NCBI RefSeq assembly: GCF_020819595.1
Contig: NZ_JAJHNP010000001.1
Span: 248,001 to 312,000, forward strand
Source: Streptomyces barringtoniae
GTDB taxonomy: Bacteria; Actinomycetota; Actinomycetes; Streptomycetales; Streptomycetaceae
Length of the DNA stretch: 64,000 nucleotides
Direction: 5' to 3'
The translations under genes were made by a program, and so were the position numbers. Under the pieces are notes generated by a model. The model did not search any database. It was not told the origin of the DNA and saw nothing but the letters and a program-made list of their open reading frames with translations. Positions 35,994-45,450 of the stretch are shown here, one piece after another. Position 1 is the first letter of the stretch, and each line of letters starts with the position of its first letter.

Positions 35994-38663
35994 ATGTCGG
36001 ACATGACTGACCGATTCAGGCGTCTGTCCTGGCGATCTGTGATCGGCAAGAGTCCGCGGAGCGTCGCCGGGCAGGTCTTCGTCCTGCAGGTGGCGCTGGT
36101 CGCGGTGCTCGTACTCTGCGGAGTCCTCGCCCTGGTCCTGCAGTCGGAGCGGGACACCGGCAGCGAGGCCAGGCGCCGGTCGATAGCCGTCGCCCAGACC
36201 TTCGCGCACTCCCCCGGCATCCTGCAGGCACTGGGGACACCGCATCCGTCCAAGATCCTGCAGCCGCTCACCGAGACGGGCCGCAAGTCGGCGGGCGTCG
36301 ACTTCATCGTGGTCATGGACACCCACGGCATCCGCTACACCCACCCGATCCCGAGCAAGATCGGGCACCGGTTCGTGGGCACGATCGGACCGTCGCTGGC
36401 CGGCAAGGTCTACACGGAGAGCGTCCACGGCCCGCTGGGCCACGAGGAACAGGCGACCGTTCCGATCAGGAACACCCACGGCAAGATCGTCGCGCTCGTC
36501 TCCGCGGGTCTGAAGGTCAAGAACATCACCAGCCAGGTGAACCGGCAGCTGCCGATCATCCTGGCCGCCGGGGCCGTGACGCTCGTCCTGTCGACCGGGG
36601 GCACGGCGCTGGTGGGCAGGCGGCTGCGCAGGCAGACCCACAGCCTGGCCCCGGACGAGATGACCCGCATGTACGAGCACCACGACACGGTGCTGCACTC
36701 GGTGCGGGAAGGCGTGCTCATCGTCGGCTCCGACGGGCGGCTGCTGCTCGCCAACGACGAGGCCCGGCGGCTGCTGGACCTGCCGGCCAAGGCCGAGGGA
36801 CAGCAGGTGTCCCAGCTGGTGCACCTCGATCCGGACATCGTGGACCTGCTCGTCTCCGGGCGCGAGGCCACCGACGAGGTGCTGTTCGCCGGGGAACGGC
36901 TGCTGGCGGTCAACCAGCGGGCCACGGACCGGGCCGGATGCCCCGGAGGCAGGGTGGTGACCCTCCGGGACTCCACCGAGCTCCAGGCACTGTCCGGACG
37001 GGCGGAGGTCGCCAGGGAGCGGCTCACGCTGCTGTACGACGCCGGTCTGGGGATCGGCACCACCCTGGACGTGGAGCGCACGGCGGAGGAGCTGGCGCGG
37101 GTCGCCGTGCCGCGCTTCGCCGACTTCGTCACCGTGGACCTGGCCGACGGCGTGCTGCACGGCGAGGAGCCGTCCGCCACCGCGACGGACATGCGGCGCA
37201 TCGCCGTCCACGGCGTCCGGGACGACCATCCGCTCTACGAGAAGGACCGGCTGATCCACTTCGTGCCGTCCACGCCCCAGGCGCGGGGGTACGGCACCGG
37301 CCGCTCGGAACTGGTGACCGACCTGTCCGCCGTACAGGACTGGCACGCACAGGACCCGCAGCGCGCCCGGGAGATCCTCGACTACGGCATCCAGTCGCTC
37401 ATCGTCGCCCCGATCCGGGCCCGCGGTGAGGTGCTGGGCATGGCCACCTTCTGGCGGGCCAAGCGGGAGCTGTTCGAGGAGGAGGACCTTTCGCTGGCGG
37501 AGGAGCTGGTGGCCCGCGCCGCGGTCAGCATCGACAACGCCCGCCGGTACGCCCGTGAGCACGCGCTGGCGGTCACCCTGCAGCGCAGTCTGCTGCCGCG
37601 GGCGCTGCCCGAGCAGACCGCCCTCGACGTCGGTTACCGCTATCTTCCGGCGCAGTCGGGGGTGAGCGGGGACTGGTTCGACGTGATCCCGCTGCCGGGG
37701 AGCCGGGTGGCGCTGGTCGTCGGTGACGTGGTCGGCCACGGCCTGCACGCGGCGGCCACCATGGGACGGCTGCGCACCGCGGTGCACAACTTCGCCACCC
37801 TCGACCTGCCGCCCGACGAGCTGCTGGGCCATCTGGACGACCTGGTCGGCCGCATCGACCAGGACGAGGCCTGTGCGGAGGCGGCCGGGGAGATCACCGG
37901 CGCGACCTGTCTGTACGCGATCTACGACCCGGTGACGCGCCGCTGCACCATGGCGCGGGCGGGGCATCTGGCGCCGGCGCTGGTCCAGCCCGACGGCAGT
38001 GTCACCTTCGCCGACCTGCCGGCCGGGCCCCCGCTGGGCATCGGGGGCATGCCGTTCCAGACGGCGGAGCTCGAGCTGGCCGAGGGCAGCGAGCTCGTGC
38101 TGTACACCGACGGTCTCATCGAGGACCGCGCCCGCGACCTGGACGTGGGCATGGAGCTGCTGGCGCAGGCCCTTGCGGGTCATCCCGGCCGGGCGCCGGA
38201 CGAGAGCTGCCAGGCGGTGCTGGACGAGCTGCTGCCCGGGCGGCCCACGGACGACGTCGCGCTGCTCGTCGCGCGCACCCGGGCGCTGACGCCCGAGCAG
38301 GTCGCCGAGTGGGACGTGCCGGCGGATCCGGCGGCCGTGTCGGACATGCGCCTCGCCGTGTCCGGGAAACTGGACGAGTGGGGTCTCGCCGAGCTGGGCT
38401 TCGCCACGGAACTCGTGCTCAGCGAGCTGATCACCAACGCCATCCGGTACGGCGGCGCGCCGATCCGGGTGCGGCTGATCCGTGACCGCACGCTGATCTG
38501 CGAGGTGGCCGACGGCAGCAACACCTCGCCGCATCTGCGGTACGCCGCCACCACCGACGAGGGCGGCCGTGGGCTGTTCCTGGTGTCGCAGATGACCGAG
38601 CGCTGGGGCGTCCGCTACAGCCCGCAGGGCAAGGTGATCTGGGCGGAGCAGGCACTGCCGTAG
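35994..38663 (+). CDS. Membrane sensor with PAS, GAF, SpoIIE-type PP2C phosphatase and anti-sigma-type ATPase domains
   Basis: 889-residue signalling protein. The order is: membrane helix (about 27-50), extracytoplasmic single sensor domain of the CitA/DcuS kind (about 55-175), second helix (about 184-205), PAS (about 225-335), GAF (about 340-520), SpoIIE-type PP2C phosphatase (about 528-765, with SGDWFDVIPL, VGDVVGHG and the DDVALLV end motif) and HATPase (about 777-889, with the N-box ELITNAIRYGG and a GRGLFL box). Such proteins control sigma factors by (de)phosphorylating anti-anti-sigma proteins; none is encoded nearby. ATGs at 35994 and 36003 are both possible; AAAGG is close to the first. 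Confidence 0.9.
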   Translation: MSDMTDRFRRLSWRSVIGKSPRSVAGQVFVLQVALVAVLVLCGVLALVLQSERDTGSEARRRSIAVAQTFAHSPGILQALGTPHPSKILQPLTETGRKSAGVDFIVVMDTHGIRYTHPIPSKIGHRFVGTIGPSLAGKVYTESVHGPLGHEEQATVPIRNTHGKIVALVSAGLKVKNITSQVNRQLPIILAAGAVTLVLSTGGTALVGRRLRRQTHSLAPDEMTRMYEHHDTVLHSVREGVLIVGSDGRLLLANDEARRLLDLPAKAEGQQVSQLVHLDPDIVDLLVSGREATDEVLFAGERLLAVNQRATDRAGCPGGRVVTLRDSTELQALSGRAEVARERLTLLYDAGLGIGTTLDVERTAEELARVAVPRFADFVTVDLADGVLHGEEPSATATDMRRIAVHGVRDDHPLYEKDRLIHFVPSTPQARGYGTGRSELVTDLSAVQDWHAQDPQRAREILDYGIQSLIVAPIRARGEVLGMATFWRAKRELFEEEDLSLAEELVARAAVSIDNARRYAREHALAVTLQRSLLPRALPEQTALDVGYRYLPAQSGVSGDWFDVIPLPGSRVALVVGDVVGHGLHAAATMGRLRTAVHNFATLDLPPDELLGHLDDLVGRIDQDEACAEAAGEITGATCLYAIYDPVTRRCTMARAGHLAPALVQPDGSVTFADLPAGPPLGIGGMPFQTAELELAEGSELVLYTDGLIEDRARDLDVGMELLAQALAGHPGRAPDESCQAVLDELLPGRPTDDVALLVARTRALTPEQVAEWDVPADPAAVSDMRLAVSGKLDEWGLAELGFATELVLSELITNAIRYGGAPIRVRLIRDRTLICEVADGSNTSPHLRYAATTDEGGRGLFLVSQMTERWGVRYSPQGKVIWAEQALP

Positions 38664-38874
38664 GGCGCGGCCGGGCGGCTCGGAGGGGGCTGTGCAGCGG
38701 CCCGGACCGGTGCGCCGAGGGAGTTCGCGCGCGGCCCGGTGCGTTTGCGACGTCGATACGGCCCTGGTGCGCGCCGGTGATCGCCGCCGCCGGTCGGCGA
38801 TTCTGTGCCGGTCCGCCGGGAGAAGGCTGTGTTCCGGCTGGGGCGGGGCGACGACCCGGTCGGGGGGACGGCGA

Positions 38875-38909
38875 AGGGCCGCACCCCCCATTGCCGGGGG
38901 TGCGGCCCT
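38875..38909. terminator. Bidirectional terminator between the phosphatase gene and acnA
   Basis: Perfect 14-bp arms AGGGCCGCACCCCC / GGGGGTGCGGCCCT with a 7-base loop, 20 bases after the acnA stop. The remaining bases between the two convergent genes (38664-38874) show nothing further. Confidence 0.88.
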
Positions 38910-38929
38910 GAACCGCTGTTCCGGTCCGC

Positions 38930-41735
<2,806 letters not shown>

Positions 41736-41776
41736 GTAACCCTTAGTGGGTGGCGACTGCGGTGCGCCTGGCAGAT

Positions 41777-41794
41777 ATCTCGATGTCGAGATAA
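41777..41794. promoter_or_regulatory. Palindromic operator candidate upstream of acnA, shared with the HTH-MurA gene
   Basis: The palindrome TATCTCGATGTCGAGATA (41776-41793) contains the pattern ATCTC-N6-GAGATAA (41777-41794). The same pattern with the same spacing occurs at 42720-42737 over the promoter of the HTH-MurA fusion gene. It lies about 130 bases upstream of the acnA start. The bases between here and the lipoprotein gene's stop hold no gene. Confidence 0.6.
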
Positions 41795-41852
41795 CTCTAG
41801 TACATGGCCGCTGGATGGTCATGCCCGACCCGGCCGGTCCCGGGCAAGTGAT

Positions 41853-42491
41853 CTACCAGTCCTGTTCGGCGTCCATCTTGGCGGGGGCCATGACGTCCAC
41901 ATGACCGTGATCGCCGTACACGGACTCTCGCCAGTGGGCGAACACCCTGGCGGTGCGGTCCATGGCGTCCTGTTCCCACACGCCGTAGTCGACCCGCACC
42001 TCGGACAGGGTGCGTCCGCCGCCCTCGGGCGTGCGGACGCAGACTCTTTCCACGTGGGCGGCGATGGCGGCGTCCGCCTTCCGGGTGCTCGCGCTCAGGT
42101 ACGCGCGGAAGTCGCGGGTCATCGGGAACCAGCGATGCGGGCCGACCTGCGGCGCGCCCGCGCCGTCCTCCGTGGTGTCACCCACGGGCGAGCCCTGGTC
42201 GTCACTGGTGGTGTCGGGGAGCTCCTGGTCGTCGGACGTGGTGTCGGGGAGCTCCTGGTCGTCGGACGTGGTGTCCGGGAGCTCCTGGTCGTCGGACGTG
42301 GTGTCCGGGAGCTCCTGGTCGTCGGACGTGGTGTCCGGAACGTCCTCGACGTCGCACGCCTTGTCGGCGACGGACGGTCGCGGCGCCGGCGAACCGCCCT
42401 CTGCCACGTCTGCGCGCCGCGCGCCACAGGAAACGAGCGAACAGCAGACGAGCACCGCGGTGACGAGGTGCCGGCACAACTTGGTCTTCAT
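41853..42491 (-). CDS. Repeat-containing lipoprotein of unknown function
   Basis: 212 residues, unrecognised. A short signal peptide ends in a lipobox (SLVSC), so it is probably lipid-anchored outside the cell. Residues of about 45-105 consist of tandem 10-residue units LPDTTSDDQE (four near-identical, with degenerate copies at both ends), acidic and likely disordered. The C-terminal 100 residues form a compact domain with one further Cys and a Trp/His-rich end. The start is the ATG at 42491, with AAGGGGG six bases upstream. It is convergent with nothing and lies between acnA and the divergent HTH-MurA gene. A spacer presenting the C-terminal domain is a guess. Confidence 0.75.
   Translation of the reverse strand: MKTKLCRHLVTAVLVCCSLVSCGARRADVAEGGSPAPRPSVADKACDVEDVPDTTSDDQELPDTTSDDQELPDTTSDDQELPDTTSDDQELPDTTSDDQGSPVGDTTEDGAGAPQVGPHRWFPMTRDFRAYLSASTRKADAAIAAHVERVCVRTPEGGGRTLSEVRVDYGVWEQDAMDRTARVFAHWRESVYGDHGHVDVMAPAKMDAEQDW
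42181..42360. repeat. Tandem 30-bp minisatellite inside the lipoprotein gene
   Basis: Four units with a period of exactly 30 bases run from 42211 to 42330, differing only at one C/G position (GTGTCGGGGA versus GTGTCCGGGA). Degenerate units flank them at 42181-42210 and 42331-42360. The period is ten codons, so gain or loss of a unit keeps the frame. Confidence 0.92.
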
Positions 42492-42719
42492 GCGCATCCC
42501 CCTTCGGGGAAGGAGAGGGACACGCGCGGACCGGGGTTGCCTGACGCGGAGCGGACACACCCCCGGCTCTCCCCCATCAATACGCCGAACGGGGGTAACC
42601 GCAACTCATACGACATCACGGCATTTGCCCGTATCTTTCCGGGTGATGGCGCGCCCTTCCGAAAGGTGGCACTGACGGACCGTCACCATGTCACCCGAAC
42701 GGCCCCCCTGGCAGGCACC

Positions 42720-42740
42720 ATCTCATATCTGAGATAACCT
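42720..42740 (+). promoter_or_regulatory. Operator overlapping a leaderless promoter of the HTH-MurA gene
   Basis: ATCTC-N6-GAGATAA (42720-42737) overlaps a TANNNT element, TAACCT (42735-42740), seven bases before the ATG at 42748. No Shine-Dalgarno sequence is present. A protein bound here would block transcription, so autoregulation is likely. The remaining bases between 42492 and 42719 show no other element I can name. Confidence 0.55.
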
Positions 42741-42747
42741 CAACCTC

Positions 42748-44277
42748 ATGGCAGACGACTACCTCGTACGCATCGGCAAGCTCATCCGTGACGCCCGGCA
42801 ACACCGAGGCTGGACACAGACGCAGCTCGCGGAGGCGCTCGGCACCAGTCAGAGCGCGGTCAACCGCATCGAGCGCGGGAACCAGAACATCAGCCTTGAG
42901 ATGATCGCCCGCATCGGCGAGGCCCTGGACAGCGAGATCGTGTCACTGGGTTACGCGGGCCCGATGCATCTGCGCGTGGTCGGCGGTCGCCGTCTGTCCG
43001 GCGCCATCGACGTGAAGACGAGCAAGAACGCCTGCGTGGCGCTGCTGTGCGCCTCGCTGCTCAACAAGGGCCGCACGGTGCTGCGCCGGGTGGCCCGCAT
43101 CGAGGAGGTGTACCGCCTGCTGGAGGTGCTCAACTCCATCGGCGTGCGCACCCGCTGGATCAACGACGGCGTCGACCTGGAACTGGTGCCGCCGGCCGAG
43201 CTGGAGATGGCGGCGATCGACGCGGAGGCCGCCGTACGCACCCGCTCGATCATCATGTTCTTCGGCCCGCTGCTGCACCGCATGGACCACTTCAAGCTGC
43301 CGTACGCCGGCGGCTGCGACCTCGGCACGCGGACCATCGAGCCGCACATGATCGCGCTGCGCCGGTTCGGCCTGGACATCGCGGCCACCGAGGGCCAGTA
43401 CCACGCGCGGGTCGACCGCACGGTCCTGCCCGACCGGCCGATCGTGCTGACCGAGCGCGGCGACACCGTGACCGAGAACGCGCTGCTGGCCGCCGCCCGG
43501 CACGACGGCGTGACGGTCATCCGCAACGCCTCCTCCAACTACATGGTCCAGGACCTGTGCTTCTTCCTGGAGGCGCTGGGCGTCAAGGTCGAGGGCATCG
43601 GCACCACCACACTGACCGTGCACGGCGTGCCGAACATCGACGCCGACGTGGACTACTCCCCCTCCGAGGACCCGGTCGAGGCGATGAGCCTGCTGGCCGC
43701 CGCCGTGGTGACGGAGTCCGAACTGACCGTGCGCCGCGTCCCCATCGAGTTCCTGGAGATCGAGCTCGCGGTCCTGGAGGAGATGGGCCTCGACCACGAC
43801 CGGTCGCCCGAGTACTTCGCGGACAACGGCCGTACGCGGCTGGTGGACCTGACCGTCCGCCCCTCCAAGCTCGAAGCCCCGATCGACAAGATCCACCCCA
43901 TGCCCTTCCCGGGCCTGAACATCGACAACGTCCCGTTCTTCGCGGCGATCGCGGCCGTGGCGCAGGGCAAGACGCTCATCCACGACTGGGTCTACGACAA
44001 CCGCGCGATCTACCTCACCGACCTCAACCGCCTCGGCGGCCGTCTCCAGCTCCTCGACCCGCACCGGGTGCTGGTCGAGGGCCCGACCCGCTGGCGCGCC
44101 GCCGAGATGATGTGCCCGCCGGCCCTGCGCCCCGCCGTGGTGGTCCTGCTGGCGATGATGGCGGCCGAGGGCACGTCGGTGCTGCGCAACGTGTATGTCA
44201 TCAACCGGGGTTACGAGGATCTCGCCGAGCGGCTCAACTCCATCGGGGCGCAGATCGAGATCTTCCGGGACATCTGA
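42748..44277 (+). CDS. XRE-type helix-turn-helix fused to a MurA-like enolpyruvyl transferase domain
   Basis: 509 residues. The N-terminal XRE/Cro-type HTH spans about 7-65 (TQTQLAEALGTSQSAVNRIE). From about residue 72 the protein is an EPSP-synthase/MurA fold (UDP-N-acetylglucosamine enolpyruvyl transferase family). MurA key positions appear conserved: Lys93-Asn94, Arg166, the loop Cys190 in GGCDLGTR, Arg195, the Asp in GLNIDNVPFF and the Arg in ALRPAVVVLLAMM. The domain could therefore be catalytic or bind UDP-GlcNAc or enolpyruvate as a signal. The adjacent conserved gene is acnA, and both share an operator-like dyad. It marks the edge of the conserved core before the accessory cluster. 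Confidence 0.88.
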   Translation: MADDYLVRIGKLIRDARQHRGWTQTQLAEALGTSQSAVNRIERGNQNISLEMIARIGEALDSEIVSLGYAGPMHLRVVGGRRLSGAIDVKTSKNACVALLCASLLNKGRTVLRRVARIEEVYRLLEVLNSIGVRTRWINDGVDLELVPPAELEMAAIDAEAAVRTRSIIMFFGPLLHRMDHFKLPYAGGCDLGTRTIEPHMIALRRFGLDIAATEGQYHARVDRTVLPDRPIVLTERGDTVTENALLAAARHDGVTVIRNASSNYMVQDLCFFLEALGVKVEGIGTTTLTVHGVPNIDADVDYSPSEDPVEAMSLLAAAVVTESELTVRRVPIEFLEIELAVLEEMGLDHDRSPEYFADNGRTRLVDLTVRPSKLEAPIDKIHPMPFPGLNIDNVPFFAAIAAVAQGKTLIHDWVYDNRAIYLTDLNRLGGRLQLLDPHRVLVEGPTRWRAAEMMCPPALRPAVVVLLAMMAAEGTSVLRNVYVINRGYEDLAERLNSIGAQIEIFRDI

Positions 44278-44310
44278 GAGTCCGACGAAACCACGCGAGC
44301 CGGCCGTCCG

Positions 44311-45450
44311 TCATCGCCGTCCGCCGAGAAAATCGAGGATGTGGCCGAAGACGTCCAGGGCGGCGCCCCGGCCCAGGAACGTGTCCAGGTGGCCGTAACC
44401 GGGGATCTCGGCGTAGGACACGTCCAACTGGGGCTGCCGGTGGGCGAGTACGTCGTGGCAGAGCCGCTGGGAGTCCAGCCACAGCCCGTTCTCGCTGCCG
44501 GCGAGCAGCAGCACGGGGGTGTCGATACGGCCGGCCGCGTCCAGCGCGTTGGGAGGCAGGGCCCGGTAGCGGTGGTCGGTGTCGTGCCAGCGGACCACGC
44601 TGCGGGCCAGCTCGATGCGGCGCAGGTGGGGCAGGATCCACAGCGGCGCGGGGCCGAGGAGGTCGGCGAGGCGGCCGTGGGTGGCCTCGGCCAGGTTCTC
44701 GTGCACGAAGAGCGAGGCGCCCGTGCCCCAGGCGGAGTTGTGCAGGATCTGGCAGGTCGGGTCCGGGCAGCTCGCCTTCCGTGACGCGAGTGCGAACAGC
44801 GGGGTGTGCTTCGACCACAGGCCCACCTTGCGGAAGTCGACCGGGATGTGGTCGATCCGCGTCTTCAGCAGCTCCCCCGCCAGCGACATCCGCAGCGATG
44901 TCCGGCCGGCGAGCTTCGGCGTCAGGAACACACCCTGGGAGACCACGCCGGCGAGGCCCGGCACCAGTCCCGCCGCCATGCTCAGGGACAGCGTGAGCGA
45001 GCCGATGCAGTGGGCGACCACGAACAGCGGGCGGTCGCCCGTGCGCTCGCGGACGTGCCTGACGGCCGCGGGGATGTCGTAGAGGGCCACGTCGTCGTAC
45101 GTGTACCTCTGGCCGGTCTCGTTGTACGGCAGCCGGCAGCTGCCCCGCCAGTCCAGCAGCCAGGGCTCGTAGCCGTCGTCGAGGAGGACGTCGACCAGAT
45201 TGCGGGTCTCCGGCAGCAGGAACATGTCCGCGGACGCGGTGTGTCCGTGCAGGAGCAGCACGGCGGGGCGGTCCGCGGCGCCGGTGTGCACGCGGGTCAG
45301 GCCGAGTCGGACGCCGTCGTCCGCCCGGAAGGGGATCTCCTCGACGCAGGCCGGGTCGAGGCGGTGGTGCAGCGGGCGCAGGGCCGCGGTGGTCCTGACC
45401 CGGGGCAGCGCCGGCCGGCTGGTGCGGGAGGCGGTCGTCCTGAAGATCAT
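44311..45450 (-). CDS. Alpha/beta hydrolase with a cysteine nucleophile
   Basis: 379 residues, cytoplasmic. The oxyanion-hole segment is LLLHGHTASADMF (about 65-77). The nucleophile elbow reads VVAHCIGSLTLS, with Cys148 where most hydrolases have Ser. An acidic residue lies in AGSENGLWLDS and the catalytic His in PGYGHLDTFLG. This resembles the hydrolase part of large GMC-oxidoreductase/hydrolase fusion proteins of actinobacteria (from memory) and also PHA-synthase-like enzymes. It overlaps the reductase gene by four bases (ATGA). It may act as a thioesterase, acyltransferase or ester hydrolase on the cluster product. It is convergent with the HTH-MurA gene, 33 bases away. Confidence 0.82.
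   Translation of the reverse strand: MIFRTTASRTSRPALPRVRTTAALRPLHHRLDPACVEEIPFRADDGVRLGLTRVHTGAADRPAVLLLHGHTASADMFLLPETRNLVDVLLDDGYEPWLLDWRGSCRLPYNETGQRYTYDDVALYDIPAAVRHVRERTGDRPLFVVAHCIGSLTLSLSMAAGLVPGLAGVVSQGVFLTPKLAGRTSLRMSLAGELLKTRIDHIPVDFRKVGLWSKHTPLFALASRKASCPDPTCQILHNSAWGTGASLFVHENLAEATHGRLADLLGPAPLWILPHLRRIELARSVVRWHDTDHRYRALPPNALDAAGRIDTPVLLLAGSENGLWLDSQRLCHDVLAHRQPQLDVSYAEIPGYGHLDTFLGRGAALDVFGHILDFLGGRR

Noticed and set aside
35735..36010. Small plus-strand open frame downstream of the orphan operators
   Set aside because: Pro/Arg-rich, no binding site, overlaps the phosphatase start and resembles random GC-rich frames. It could be the remnant of a lost gene but cannot be supported.
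35895..38891. Minus-strand open frame of 998 codons opposite the phosphatase gene
   Set aside because: The plus strand encodes recognisable PAS, GAF, PP2C and ATPase domains; the minus frame has none.
42181..42360. CRISPR array
   Set aside because: The 30-bp units are directly abutting without spacers and encode an in-frame peptide repeat.
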